Positions 45,245 through 53,346 of a DNA stretch of 64,000 nt are shown here, piece after piece; positions within the stretch are counted from its first letter, which is position 1; each line of letters starts with the position of its first letter. The stretch spans positions 1 to 64,000 of the forward strand of contig NZ_NIBU01000019.1 in NCBI RefSeq assembly GCF_002632485.1, read 5' to 3'. Under the pieces are notes generated by a model. The model saw nothing but the letters and a program-made list of their open reading frames with translations, was not told the DNA's origin and did no database searches. Made by a program: the position numbers and the translations under genes. The DNA comes from Xenorhabdus innexi (lineage in GTDB: Bacteria > Pseudomonadota > Gammaproteobacteria > Enterobacterales > Enterobacteriaceae).

Positions 45245-45631
45245 ATGACCACTCAAACACCCACACGACAAAAAGTTATCAGCTACTTGCAACTTGACCA
45301 TACGGCAGATCGTCATGCTAGTCAGGTGATGAGTTCTATCCCACAGCGGGAACGGGGAACATTTCAACGCAATGCGCTTATTTTAATGTCCGCGCTTCAT
45401 CAAATTGACCCTCGCTTACCGATATTAATCACCACACTTTATGATGGCAAACTCACTCCAGAACAACTTTATACGTTGCTTTGTCAAACGACTGGCTGGA
45501 AACCGGATAATGCTCCGATCAATACAGTGACAAGCATGATACCTGAAACGGAGTCCACGTCAGCTTCTCCTGAAATAACGGAAACCGTTGAGACATCCAC
45601 CGTTTATAATAATCTGGCAGGAAAGTTCTAA
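45245..45631 (+). CDS. parR: ParR centromere-binding adaptor (StbB)
   Basis: The product has 128 residues. The ribbon-helix-helix region contains SSIPQRERGTFQRNALIL and QIDPRLPILITTLYDGKL, which match R1 ParR (SIPQGERSR, then DPRTPF). The C-terminal Thr/Ser/Glu-rich tail probably contacts ParM. It binds the parC repeats and represses the promoter. A hairpin terminator follows. Confidence 0.92.
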   Translation: MTTQTPTRQKVISYLQLDHTADRHASQVMSSIPQRERGTFQRNALILMSALHQIDPRLPILITTLYDGKLTPEQLYTLLCQTTGWKPDNAPINTVTSMIPETESTSASPEITETVETSTVYNNLAGKF

Positions 45632-45638
45632 ATAAACG

Positions 45639-45666
45639 CCCCTGATAGTCGATTTGTTATCAGGGG
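45639..45666. terminator. Terminator after parR
   Basis: CCCCTGATA / TATCAGGGG, perfect 9-base stem with 10-base loop, followed by TAAAATC. It lies between convergent genes parR and 45698-46264. Confidence 0.75.
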
Positions 45667-45697
45667 TAAAATCACCGGTGAGAAAAATAGTGACGTT

Positions 45698-46264
45698 TTA
45701 TTTTTCTTCCGTCTGTTCATGGTTCCGGTGATTGATCGCCCGAAGATGATGTCGAAACGTTATGATCAGATACGCTTGTTGCGCTTGCTCCCCGATATGT
45801 TGGGGAATCTCTGTTCCCTCAAGAGCGCCCCCCGGTGCACAACAGGCATAGAACACGCTGACACCGAGTAATTTTCCTAACTCCGTGGCGGGTACGTTGA
45901 TTCTTTGCCACTCATAAAAACTTTGATCACCCTCGTCATAAGGTATTTTACCTAATGCTTCAAGATAAATATCCTGCATTGTCATTTGGAATTCACCGCG
46001 ACAAAACTGAATAGATTGCTGTGTTTCATCTTTCTTCCCGATAACAACAATCTCTTTTTTACGGGCTTCAATAATCAGTTTTTCCCAGTCGTGATCTGTC
46101 AGGTGTTTCACCTCATCAAGTGGGTAAGACCGTTCCAGCCCCCGTGTTCCTCTATGCATTTCTATAGACAAAGGAATAGGCAAGTACTTTATTTTTGGCA
46201 CTGAAGCCAATGCTTTTTCCATATCGTCCAGAATAGTTTCAATAGTATAGTGTCTCATTGACAT
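45698..46264 (-). CDS. Unknown protein (188 aa)
   Basis: A soluble, mixed-charge protein with an N-terminal helix (YTIETILDDMEKALASV), a beta-rich centre, and FYEWQRINVPATELGKLLGV near residue 118. No family recognised. It lies alone between parMR and the noncoding stretch at 46265-46863. AGGAATG precedes the start. Confidence 0.65.
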   Translation of the reverse strand: MSMRHYTIETILDDMEKALASVPKIKYLPIPLSIEMHRGTRGLERSYPLDEVKHLTDHDWEKLIIEARKKEIVVIGKKDETQQSIQFCRGEFQMTMQDIYLEALGKIPYDEGDQSFYEWQRINVPATELGKLLGVSVFYACCAPGGALEGTEIPQHIGEQAQQAYLIITFRHHLRAINHRNHEQTEEK

Positions 46265-46641
46265 TCCTTAATACGTTTATCACTAACACAAGTATAACAG
46301 TCTAAACGTTCATCGGAAATGTTCGTTTTTCATTATAAAAATAGGGGGAGGGGAGTGCTTTTGACATCGGGACATGTTGGTTGACATAGGGGGCATCGGT
46401 ATATTTAGAAAAACGATGAGGATCTTGTGAGGTTGCCCCACCGCGCGACGGGCGTACCGGCCACCGAATTTCCCATAAGGGGGGCTTCCCACGCGGCTAA
46501 AAGGTATTCTGGACGCCAGACAAAACGCGAAATAAGCCCTTGATATTATAGTTTAATATTATAATCACATGACAACATAACGCCGCGTGACAGCTTCTAT
46601 TACCCTTATTTCACTCGAATGTTCCCTTTGCTATCAGACAC

Positions 46642-46666
46642 AAAAAAACCCCGCATAGTGCGAGGC
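46642..46666 (-). terminator. Intrinsic terminator, second of a pair
   Basis: Leftward: GCCTCGCA, ACTA loop region, TGCGGGG, followed by seven T. It resembles the terminator at 46818-46841. It would stop either read-through or a small RNA starting near 46750. Confidence 0.7.
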
Positions 46667-46748
46667 TGATAATAACTGACGCATTTTTAATCTATCAAAA
46701 AGTATACTTTTTGAGATGCGCAAATTTACTCTATCAAAAGTCCTATTA
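46642..46748 (-). ncRNA. Possible small RNA between two terminators
   Basis: A TATAAT lies near 46748 on the leftward strand with only a weak -35. The transcript would be about 100 bases, would include the 18-base palindrome at 46696-46713, and would end at the terminator at 46642-46666. Evidence is promoter, palindrome and terminator spacing only. Confidence 0.25.
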
Positions 46749-46817
46749 TATGTGATTTATCAAATAGCCTTAAAGATATTGATAGCATTGTGCCTTTTAA
46801 CGCTGACTTATAGACAC

Positions 46818-46841
46818 AAAAAAGCCCCGCTAGTGCGAGGC
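46818..46841 (-). terminator. Terminator of the 217-residue gene
   Basis: Leftward: GCCTCGC, ACTA, GCGGGGC, then six T, 23 bases after the stop of the gene at 46864-47517. Confidence 0.8.
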
Positions 46842-46863
46842 AGTTAATACCGTCTATTGATTA

Positions 46864-47517
46864 TTACTTAATGTCGTCAATTTCGGGGATCGGTTGCTCT
46901 TTCATTGCTTCCAGTTCTAGCAGTAAGGCCATGCGGTTAGTTTGATCAAGCTGCAAAAAGAGTGACTTTATCAATTTATATTGGCGGGCTTGAGGGAGCA
47001 TCGTAAACCCCTCCGCAATATCACTCATCTTTGTTACGGCAAGAAACGATTTCGCTTTGATCTCGTCGTCGCGCGTATCCGTACCTTTACTACTACTTTT
47101 CGCCGTATCATAGCGACTTTTCGCCGCATTAAATAATCGCCTTAGATTATTAAATACCACCTCTGCATTAACGCATTCGTCTGTATTGTTATCTATCGCG
47201 GTTACTTTCAGCTCACCCCTATCAAACATATCCTTAATTTCTTGTTTAAAGAAGGGTAGAACCGTTTCTAAGACAGATCCTTTCTTCACAATTTGCGTGA
47301 CATAAAAAATAAAAACTTCCGCTTTTAATTTATGGTCAGCTTTTGCAACGCGATAGACTTCATTAATTAACGTCTTACGCTCTGTAAGTCCAGTAAGTTT
47401 ATACTGGTCATGTTTTTCTACTGTCTCTTTCGCTTTTTTCATCTCGGCAATCGCGGCGGCGGCAATCGTTGCCGTTGCTGCTGTTTTCTTTTGAGTCTTA
47501 ACGGTATTGGTTAACAT
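46864..47517 (-). CDS. Unknown Ala/Lys-rich helical protein (217 aa)
   Basis: Basic, alanine-rich N-terminus (KTAATATIAAAAIAEMKKAK), then helices throughout (VAKADHKLKAEVFIFYV, RLFNAAKSRYDTAKSS). No enzyme motif. It has a near-consensus promoter, an adjacent palindrome and a terminator, so it is probably strongly but controllably expressed. It could be a DNA-binding or early regulatory protein; function unknown. Confidence 0.7.
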   Translation of the reverse strand: MLTNTVKTQKKTAATATIAAAAIAEMKKAKETVEKHDQYKLTGLTERKTLINEVYRVAKADHKLKAEVFIFYVTQIVKKGSVLETVLPFFKQEIKDMFDRGELKVTAIDNNTDECVNAEVVFNNLRRLFNAAKSRYDTAKSSSKGTDTRDDEIKAKSFLAVTKMSDIAEGFTMLPQARQYKLIKSLFLQLDQTNRMALLLELEAMKEQPIPEIDDIK

Positions 47518-47537
47518 GATAAACCTCTTCTATAAGT

Positions 47538-47549
47538 GGCAATATTGCC
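47538..47549. promoter_or_regulatory. Palindromic operator-like site
   Basis: GGCAATATTGCC, a perfect 12-base palindrome lying between the promoter and the start of the 217-residue gene, where a repressor would block transcription. Confidence 0.45.
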
Positions 47550-47561
47550 TAGCATGTAATC

Positions 47562-47590
47562 AATATAGGTCATTTATTCGCCTATGTCAA
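47562..47590 (-). promoter_or_regulatory. Strong sigma-70 promoter of 217-residue gene
   Basis: Leftward: TTGACA, 17-base spacer, TATATT. Perfect -35, one mismatch in -10. Confidence 0.75.
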
Positions 47591-47819
47591 ACCTAAGATA
47601 CTATTAAACAACATATAAACACTGTATATAAAAACACCATGCGACCAATAAGACAAGATAAAACGATCTCATTTTCTAAAAATTCAATTTCAAAAACGCA
47701 ATCATGTTCCTTTATTTTTTTAACCTCTTTTTCTTTTTTACGATCACATAGGTAAGGTGCCGTTATTGAGCGACAGAAAATGCGGGTATGTGATACGCAA
47801 TAAAATTGCATAATAATTC

Positions 47820-48716
47820 ATTATTAATGAATAAGAAGTCACTAGTATTATTTTGAAATGCTACTACTCCACTTCAAATTTTTATCAAATCGCTGTATAA
47901 ATCGCGTGGGGCAACTATGTTCTATGACATAGAGCAGTTCCGTCTGTACGCAGAATCATGCTGTGCGCAGCCTGTAATGCGATTCTTTCTGTACGCGCCG
48001 AGGAGCACGCCGCTCTGTACAAGCCGGAAGCACGCTTAACATTTTATTAACATATTTTAACAATCGGTTAACAACTGGCTTTATTTATTTCTTTTATTAT
48101 CAAGTACTTAATCATACGACATAACAGGCGCACCGGATGCTGTTATGTCGCGTCGCCAGTAACTCATTGTTTTTAAAGGGTGCGCAGCAAATAAAAACTG
48201 TGCTAACGTTTGCTATCTGTACTGGCGCACGGCATGTCACGTACTATCTCTGCCTGCGCTTTGTACAGAGCGATTTTTTCATATCAAAATCGTAATATAA
48301 TTGGCATAGAGAAAGAAAAAAGATGTATATATATAATATCATTAATTAATTATAAATATATATATAAGTGTATCGTGTATTGATTTACCTAACGTGCTAT
48401 TTTTTCCCTGTTTTTTGCAAAAAACATCTATGAAAAAATTGAAGTGTCAAAAATCATTTTTTCTGTTTTCCCCTTTTTTGCATTTCTATTTTTAAGGAGA
48501 TCTTTTTTTCAATTTTTGGCAAGTGTCATGTAGTGTGCAGTTTTTCAATGCAATACATTGATTTTAAACAACAAAAAATGCTACCACTCTTAAAGATGCG
48601 TCTTATAAGACATTGATTTAATTAAATATTTTTAGAAAGCGTTAGAGCAAAATCAAATAGTACGCTTTATTCTTTTATTTCATTTTTATGCAAAACCAAA
48701 ATAGAAACCTTTTTAT
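47820..48716. other. Long structured noncoding region (candidate origin/regulatory hub)
   Basis: About 900 bases without a convincing gene between divergent transcription units. 47930-48280: repeats of TCTGTAC (for example 47943, 47988, 48014), GCTCTGTACAAGC near 48012 and its inverse GCTTTGTACAGAGC near 48259. Also a perfect 11-base stem, CGACATAACAG (48117-48127) / CTGTTATGTCG (48140-48150), with a 12-base loop. 48290-48720: extremely AT-rich, including a run of TATA repeats near 48325-48370. This combination suggests a replication origin, packaging site or structured RNA. Confidence 0.5.
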
Positions 48717-48745
48717 TTGACATACATTCATTGCTTGAAAAAATA
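48717..48745 (+). promoter_or_regulatory. Phage-type early promoter 1 (TTGACATA/AAAATA)
   Basis: TTGACATA, then after a total 17-base spacer AAAATA. The same layout occurs at 53986, 54612 and 55943. It lies 35 bases before the ribbon-helix-helix gene. Confidence 0.65.
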
Positions 48746-48779
48746 GATTATTCCTATGCACTCTAAAAAGGTTAATTTC

Positions 48780-49100
48780 ATGAAATACAATGAACTCAAT
48801 ATACAACTTCCCGAATCATTGATCGGCGAATTAGATATATTCCTGCGGGAGAAGAATATCGACAAATCTCTATTTGTCCGTGAGGCCATTACACATCATA
48901 TGCTGTTATTAAAAGGTGCAGAGCCGACAACGTTTCCTACGCAATATGACGAGAGCATATCACGCAGAGACAGCATTATTCGAAGCCTCGTACTGGATTA
49001 TCAGGAATTGAGTCGCAGTATAAAAGCACTACGTTGGGATATAGAAGCGACAATAACGGGAATAAATCAAGATGGCGAATTACGAAAACTGATTGCATAA
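48780..49100 (+). CDS. Ribbon-helix-helix-like regulator (106 aa)
   Basis: Start ATG 48780, preceded by AAAGG; the upstream ATG at 48756 has no site. The N-terminus, NELNIQLPESLIGELDIFLR, with KSLFVREAITHHM, has the strand-helix-helix pattern of CopG/Arc-type repressors. First gene after the structured region and promoter 1, so it may autoregulate or control early genes. Confidence 0.65.
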   Translation: MKYNELNIQLPESLIGELDIFLREKNIDKSLFVREAITHHMLLLKGAEPTTFPTQYDESISRRDSIIRSLVLDYQELSRSIKALRWDIEATITGINQDGELRKLIA

Positions 49101-49158
49101 ATCATCAGGTTCAAGCGACGTTATAGTAAAAATAATTCACGTAATATCGGAGACACGC

Positions 49159-49476
49159 ATGAAAAATGATACGCGTTCTGTGACATTTGATGTTAATGAT
49201 TTTGAAACCAGTGATTCATTTATAGTGAATGTGATATTTCCAAATCATGGTTATTGTACGGTGACGTATGACAACAATGATGTCATTACCGCACGCCAAA
49301 TATTAGTAGACCATCCCACATTCAGATCCATTGCAATTTTGTGTGATGTAATTTGGCCGGAGGATATGGCCGGGCGACCAAAACAGGAAGAATTGGTTGT
49401 GACAAAATGGTCATTAGATTTTGAATTTATCAATGAACCCACAGTGGACGTTCTTTTTATTTCTTTACCCGATTAA
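49159..49476 (+). CDS. Unknown protein (105 aa)
   Basis: Start ATG 49159 behind CGGAGA; a longer frame from 49093 is unlikely. Beta-rich (TRSVTFDVNDFETSD, VLFISLPD), acidic. Same operon as the next gene. No family recognised. Confidence 0.6.
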   Translation: MKNDTRSVTFDVNDFETSDSFIVNVIFPNHGYCTVTYDNNDVITARQILVDHPTFRSIAILCDVIWPEDMAGRPKQEELVVTKWSLDFEFINEPTVDVLFISLPD

Positions 49477-49491
49477 GCGGAGAATTTAAAA

Positions 49492-49848
49492 ATGAATATA
49501 ACAAAAGTGATTGAAAAGATGCTACCAGAATATGTTTTACTGGATTTATCGAAAGAGGGAACGTTGTCGAGAGTATATGTACTCGAGGGGGAATTTATAC
49601 CGGCAACTGATATACACCCGCCATGCATCGAAGTACGCTGTCGTGATGCACCGAGTGCAAGTTATTATCGTGGTAGTAGGGATACGCCGGATGCAGTATC
49701 GGATGCCGTGAAAAAATATTACGAGCAGGTAGGCATTAGGCATAATGAAACGGTGATCGAGCATATTGTGCTGGAGTGGCCTGAGACGATGAAGTTTACT
49801 GCGATCCTCCTTGTTGTTGAAGGGATCTTATCCGCGTTAAAGAAATGA
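49492..49848 (+). CDS. Unknown protein (118 aa)
   Basis: Soluble, beginning MNITKVIEKMLPEYVLLDL, with a C-terminal hydrophobic helix (MKFTAILLVVEGILSAL). GCGGAG precedes the start. Convergent with ccdB. Confidence 0.6.
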   Translation: MNITKVIEKMLPEYVLLDLSKEGTLSRVYVLEGEFIPATDIHPPCIEVRCRDAPSASYYRGSRDTPDAVSDAVKKYYEQVGIRHNETVIEHIVLEWPETMKFTAILLVVEGILSALKK

Positions 49849-49893
49849 CTATCGCAGCAGTCTCAGTCATAGAGCACACTCCTTTACAAATTT

Positions 49894-50208
49894 CTAAATA
49901 CCATCAAAGATAAAATCCATTGCTGCCTTAATTCTGTCACGGTACTGAGTTGCATCACAAAATTCCGCACCCAAAGCGCGAACAGGTACACTTGCCAATT
50001 CATGCGTCATGACCGCATATTCTTTGTCGTCTATCAGTCTGACAAGCGGGATCATTCGCTCCGGGCGAGCGTTATCGGGATATTTTTCAATAGGCAGCAA
50101 TGGAATAACAATTCTTCGGTTTAATTGCCCAATAATGTCGCTGGTGACATCCAGTAACAGAGGATAAACAGAGGTTCTTCCAGTATTACAATAAACGGTG
50201 AATTGCAT
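49894..50208 (-). CDS. ccdB: CcdB toxin (gyrase poison)
   Basis: The product has 104 residues and matches the CcdB pattern: MQFTVYCN, then VDVxSDIIG-like LLDVTSDIIGQLNRRIVIPL, then YAVMTHELASVPVRALG, ending IFDGI. In F CcdB the end is WGI; here it is DGI. CcdB blocks DNA gyrase when its antitoxin is lost. Two bases after ccdA. Confidence 0.93.
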   Translation of the reverse strand: MQFTVYCNTGRTSVYPLLLDVTSDIIGQLNRRIVIPLLPIEKYPDNARPERMIPLVRLIDDKEYAVMTHELASVPVRALGAEFCDATQYRDRIKAAMDFIFDGI

Positions 50209-50210
50209 AA

Positions 50211-50447
50211 TTAAAATGTCCTGTATTCATCACTGAAACAGCCGTGTTCATCATGAAAACGGTTTAATGCTTCCAGAGCTTCTGCGTTTTCTTCCTGCCA
50301 TTTCTTCGCCTCATAATGACGTAATTCTGCATCCAGAGCAGCGGAAAAGGTTGCGCTGAAATTGATGCCTGCCTCACGTGCCCGACTCAGTAAACCTCTT
50401 TCTATGGTCATTGTGACACTTTGGGTATTTCTTTGTTTTACTGTCAT
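50211..50447 (-). CDS. ccdA: CcdA antitoxin
   Basis: The product has 78 residues: an N-terminal ribbon-helix-helix (SVTMTIERGLLSRAREAGIN) and the C-terminal toxin-binding tail with KKWQEENAEALEALNRFHDE and CFSDEYRTF. It neutralises CcdB and represses the operon. GGAGGAAATC precedes the start. Confidence 0.92.
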   Translation of the reverse strand: MTVKQRNTQSVTMTIERGLLSRAREAGINFSATFSAALDAELRHYEAKKWQEENAEALEALNRFHDEHGCFSDEYRTF

Positions 50448-50547
50448 GATTGATTTCCTCCATTAACATATCGTGCAGATTACACGTAAATATACACAAA
50501 CACAATCACAGTGCTTTTTTATTCTTTTTATTGTGCGAGCTACAATT

Positions 50548-50572
50548 AGTTGCAATACTTAATGTTGTAACT
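50548..50572. promoter_or_regulatory. Operator-like inverted repeat before antitoxin gene
   Basis: AGTTGCAA / TTGTAACT arms (one mismatch) with a 9-base loop, 27 bases before the antitoxin start at 50599. Likely autoregulatory site. Confidence 0.4.
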
Positions 50573-50598
50573 TGCACAGCAACTTTTCGAGGTAACTT

Positions 50599-51039
50599 AT
50601 GACAACAGAAACGATAGATCATTCTACCCTCTACCGCTTGGTTGACGCGGGTGTGGTGCGTGATGCACAGGTTGTGAGTACACTTGATGGCTGGATAGTG
50701 ACCGTAAAGTATGGCATCGCAGAGTGTGCGCTAGCCGCCCAGCGCAGTGGTCAGGTACGTCTGTTTAAAAAATTGGAAACGCTGGTGAATTATCTGCAAA
50801 GCATCGGGATTGCCCAGTTTAATGTTGACGCCTCCAACTACAGCGCAGAACACCAGAGCAAGAATGCGCGTCCCGATAGAGCCGTCGCGTTAAAACGTGC
50901 ACATGAAGCGGCTGCCTATGACGAGTGGTTCAAGGCACAGGTGCAAGCGTCCATTGACGATCCGCGTCCTGCGATAGCCCACGAGGATGCTAAACGTCAT
51001 TTTGCGTCCAAAAAAGACAGTCTACGTAAGGGATTATAA
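50599..51039 (+). CDS. Antitoxin of ParE/RelE-type pair (RHH-less, 146 aa)
   Basis: The product has 146 residues and ends with a region typical of antitoxins paired with ParE toxins (AVALKRAHEAAAYDEWFKAQ, then DDPRPAIAHEDA). The first 80 residues are a different domain. GAGGTAAC precedes the start, and its stop overlaps the toxin ATG by one base (TAATG). Confidence 0.75.
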   Translation: MTTETIDHSTLYRLVDAGVVRDAQVVSTLDGWIVTVKYGIAECALAAQRSGQVRLFKKLETLVNYLQSIGIAQFNVDASNYSAEHQSKNARPDRAVALKRAHEAAAYDEWFKAQVQASIDDPRPAIAHEDAKRHFASKKDSLRKGL

Positions 51040-51320
51040 TGCGCCTTGAGTGGAAACCTATGGCTTTGGCGGACAGGGAGCAGATCATGGATTATATCGC
51101 TCAGGATAATCCACAGGCCGCGATTGTGCTTGATGATGAGTTTGAAGCATCGGCAGAGCGGGCTTGTCTGCAACCTGAGATGTACAAGCGTGGCAGGCTG
51201 AAAGGGACGCGGGAGATCGTGGTCAGACCGCACTATATACTCATATACCGTGTTGAACGGGATATCCTGATGGTTTTACGTATTCTTCATGCTGCGCAAC
51301 AATGGCCGCCAACGGAATAA
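51039..51320 (+). CDS. ParE/RelE-family toxin
   Basis: The product has 93 residues with the family pattern: MRLEWKPMALADREQIMDYI, then RPHYILIYRVERDILMVLRI and HAAQQWPP at the end. ParE-type members poison gyrase, RelE-type cut mRNA; the sequence does not settle which. Coupled to its antitoxin. Confidence 0.88.
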   Translation: MRLEWKPMALADREQIMDYIAQDNPQAAIVLDDEFEASAERACLQPEMYKRGRLKGTREIVVRPHYILIYRVERDILMVLRILHAAQQWPPTE

Positions 51321-51391
51321 CAGAATTTCTGACGGTTTAGGCATAGAATTCTACAACAGTGATAAGACATAAGTGTCTAGAAGGGGGACAA

Positions 51392-52519
51392 ATGTCACAA
51401 GGGGCAAGATTCGTCGAGAACAGTTATTTAAAAGAACCCACAGAAGAGATGCACCCGAAGCTAAAAGAAACACTGTGGTTTTATATAAAGGGCAGTCTGG
51501 CGCACACACGGGAGCTATTACGTTTAGCACCGAGTAATGCTGCGTGTCCACGAGCGTCCGATGTGCGCGGATGGATGGAAATACTGGATCTGAATACGGT
51601 GGGTATTGCGCGTTTATTAGGGGTACAGCGGACAAGCGTTGCGACGAACTACCTGAAACCGGATTTGGAGAAGCAGGTGGGTATGACGGCACCGCGTTTA
51701 CTGCGGGCGGGGTTGCTAACGGGGTATTTTAAACACCATCCCGATGCGCCTCAGTATTATGCGGCGATGGGCTTACTGGATGAGATGGTTAAAAAGGGTG
51801 AGCTGGACAAGATATGGTATACCATTGTGAACGCGAAGAAACATGGTGCCAAACCCGAAGTGATTGATCAGCTCCGAGAGGCCGCCATTGCGACAATGTG
51901 TCCGCAATATCCCATGAGTTTATCAGATCCCGGTAATGTAGCGGGGTCGGACGATAAAAGTGCGGCTAGAAAAGTGCGGCCAACGCGGGAAGTGTATCGG
52001 ATGGAAGCCGCTGATAAACGCCGTTTGAACAAGGATTACTCACGACATGTGATTGTCGATGAGGATTTTACCGGCGCGACATTAGACGGCATGTACAATG
52101 AAACGGTGTTCGTGAATTGTATCTTTAATCAAACCAAGTTGGTGGGGCAATTCTATGATGCCGAGTTTTACCAGTGTCAGGGGACACAAATCTTACTCAA
52201 TGGCTTCTTTGACCGCGCACAATTCTACGAAGCACGCTTTGATGTGATCGAGCTGAAAGGGTCATTCACATTCAGTCGTCTGATCTCCTCCTTTTTTGGT
52301 AATCCCGATGGCATTGAGGCAAAACCGGAACAATTTGAGGGTGCAGAGGGTATTCTTTCCTATATCGATGTCCGGTTGCCCGAACCCCGCACGATAGATG
52401 GCCGCGAAACGCTATCAAAATGGATACAAATTTTCCCGGCGGCAAAAGCATGGTCACGCACGACTCAGCCCGGAACCCCGATGGGTGACGTCTTACATGA
52501 CGCATATTTTTCTGTATGA
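51392..52519 (+). CDS. HTH protein with pentapeptide-like C-terminal half (375 aa)
   Basis: Start ATG 51392 behind AAGGGGGAC; an upstream extension lacks a site. Residues about 55-90 look like a helix-turn-helix (LNTVGIARLLGVQRTSVATN). Residues about 215-300 show pentapeptide-type strands (FTGATLDGMYNETVFVNCIF, DAEFYQCQGTQILLNGFF). Pentapeptide-repeat proteins can mimic DNA and bind gyrase. The gene lies between two toxin-antitoxin pairs, one a CcdB gyrase poison. Function unknown. Confidence 0.7.
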   Translation: MSQGARFVENSYLKEPTEEMHPKLKETLWFYIKGSLAHTRELLRLAPSNAACPRASDVRGWMEILDLNTVGIARLLGVQRTSVATNYLKPDLEKQVGMTAPRLLRAGLLTGYFKHHPDAPQYYAAMGLLDEMVKKGELDKIWYTIVNAKKHGAKPEVIDQLREAAIATMCPQYPMSLSDPGNVAGSDDKSAARKVRPTREVYRMEAADKRRLNKDYSRHVIVDEDFTGATLDGMYNETVFVNCIFNQTKLVGQFYDAEFYQCQGTQILLNGFFDRAQFYEARFDVIELKGSFTFSRLISSFFGNPDGIEAKPEQFEGAEGILSYIDVRLPEPRTIDGRETLSKWIQIFPAAKAWSRTTQPGTPMGDVLHDAYFSV

Positions 52520-52536
52520 TTGAAAGAATTCGCGCT

Positions 52537-52592
52537 GTGTAGCTATTAGCTACACAACCTGTTATACTCTTTGTATATCTATTAGCTATACA
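52537..52592. promoter_or_regulatory. Promoter/operator of TacA-TacT operon
   Basis: GTGTAGCT / AGCTACAC (52537-52555, 3-base loop) and TGTATA / TATACA (52572-52592) inverted repeats, with TATACT at 52563-52568 as -10. CTATTAGCTA appears in both. Typical autoregulation layout. Confidence 0.55.
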
Positions 52593-52600
52593 GGTGATGT

Positions 52601-52873
52601 ATGAAAACACAACCGAAAGAAACGCCAATTAATATCCGGGCAAAAGCCTTTCAACGGGATCTGATTGACCACGCAGCCAGTCTGAATTCAAAGACGCGGA
52701 CTGATTTTATCTTGGATGCCGCTTGTCGCGCAGCCGAAGAGTCCATCCTTGAGCAACGTCATTTTTTCGTTGACGAGGAAAAATATCAAGCGTTCATGCA
52801 GATGCTGGAGAAACCCCTTTCTGAAAATGAAGGCTTTAAAAAACTGATGGAGTATAAAGCACCGTGGGAATAA
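52601..52873 (+). CDS. TacA-type (DUF1778) antitoxin
   Basis: The product has 90 residues: ribbon-helix-helix start (PINIRAKAFQRDLIDHAASL, RTDFILDAACRAAEE) and a C-terminal binding tail with VDEEKYQAFMQML. It overlaps the acetyltransferase gene by 10 bases. It should block the toxin and repress the operon. Confidence 0.9.
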   Translation: MKTQPKETPINIRAKAFQRDLIDHAASLNSKTRTDFILDAACRAAEESILEQRHFFVDEEKYQAFMQMLEKPLSENEGFKKLMEYKAPWE

Positions 52874-53346
52874 GCGCACCGGAATTACTCACGGCTGACC
52901 ACAATCTCAGTGATTTTTATTGTCAGCACGAAACATTAAATGAATGGCTTGCACGCCGGGCTTTAAAGAATAATAAGCTCGGTGCAAGCCGTACCTTTGT
53001 TATTTGTAAAAAGGGGACAAAAGACGTTATCGGTTATTATTGCCTGAGCGCAGGATCAATTCATCATATTGATGCAATCCCCGCGCTTAAACGTAATATG
53101 CCGAATCCTATTCCCGTTATTCTTCTCGGCCGCTTGGCTGTCGATATAAAATATCAGGGGCAAAAACTGGGCGCATTGCTGCTACAGGATGCCTGTAAGC
53201 GTGTCGCCAGTACTGCGGAACAAATTGGTATCTCAGCGATAATTGTCCATGCTCTTGATGAGAATGCCCGCATGTTTTATTCCCGTCTTGGTTTTACCCA
53301 ATCACCGCTAGAACCCTATACATTGATGCTGCCATTAGGTAGATAA
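52864..53346 (+). CDS. TacT-type GNAT acetyltransferase toxin
   Basis: The product has 160 residues from GTG 52864, overlapping the antitoxin end. Acetyl-CoA loop in LGRLAVDIKYQGQKLGALLL, and the final MFYSRLGFTQSP. Toxins of this family acetylate aminoacyl-tRNA and stop translation. Length and the DUF1778 partner are canonical. Confidence 0.9.
   Translation: MGISAPELLTADHNLSDFYCQHETLNEWLARRALKNNKLGASRTFVICKKGTKDVIGYYCLSAGSIHHIDAIPALKRNMPNPIPVILLGRLAVDIKYQGQKLGALLLQDACKRVASTAEQIGISAIIVHALDENARMFYSRLGFTQSPLEPYTLMLPLGR

Larger units (their letters stand above)
46265..46863. other. 600-base stretch without protein genes
   Basis: No convincing protein gene. It contains a GC-rich patch at about 46430-46500 (GCCCCACCGCGCGACGGGCG) in AT-rich surroundings, two similar terminators (below), and a perfect 18-base palindrome, CAAAAAGTATACTTTTTG (46696-46713). 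TCTATCAAAA recurs at 46691 and 46731. The palindrome may be an operator. Confidence 0.6.

Noticed and set aside
46310-46492. 60-residue leftward frame over the GC-rich patch
   Set aside because: No ribosome site; composition follows the GC-rich patch, and its ends fall in noncoding DNA.
47593-47811. 72-residue leftward frame
   Set aside because: No ribosome site, very Cys-rich odd composition, and it lies upstream of the strong promoter of the 217-residue gene.
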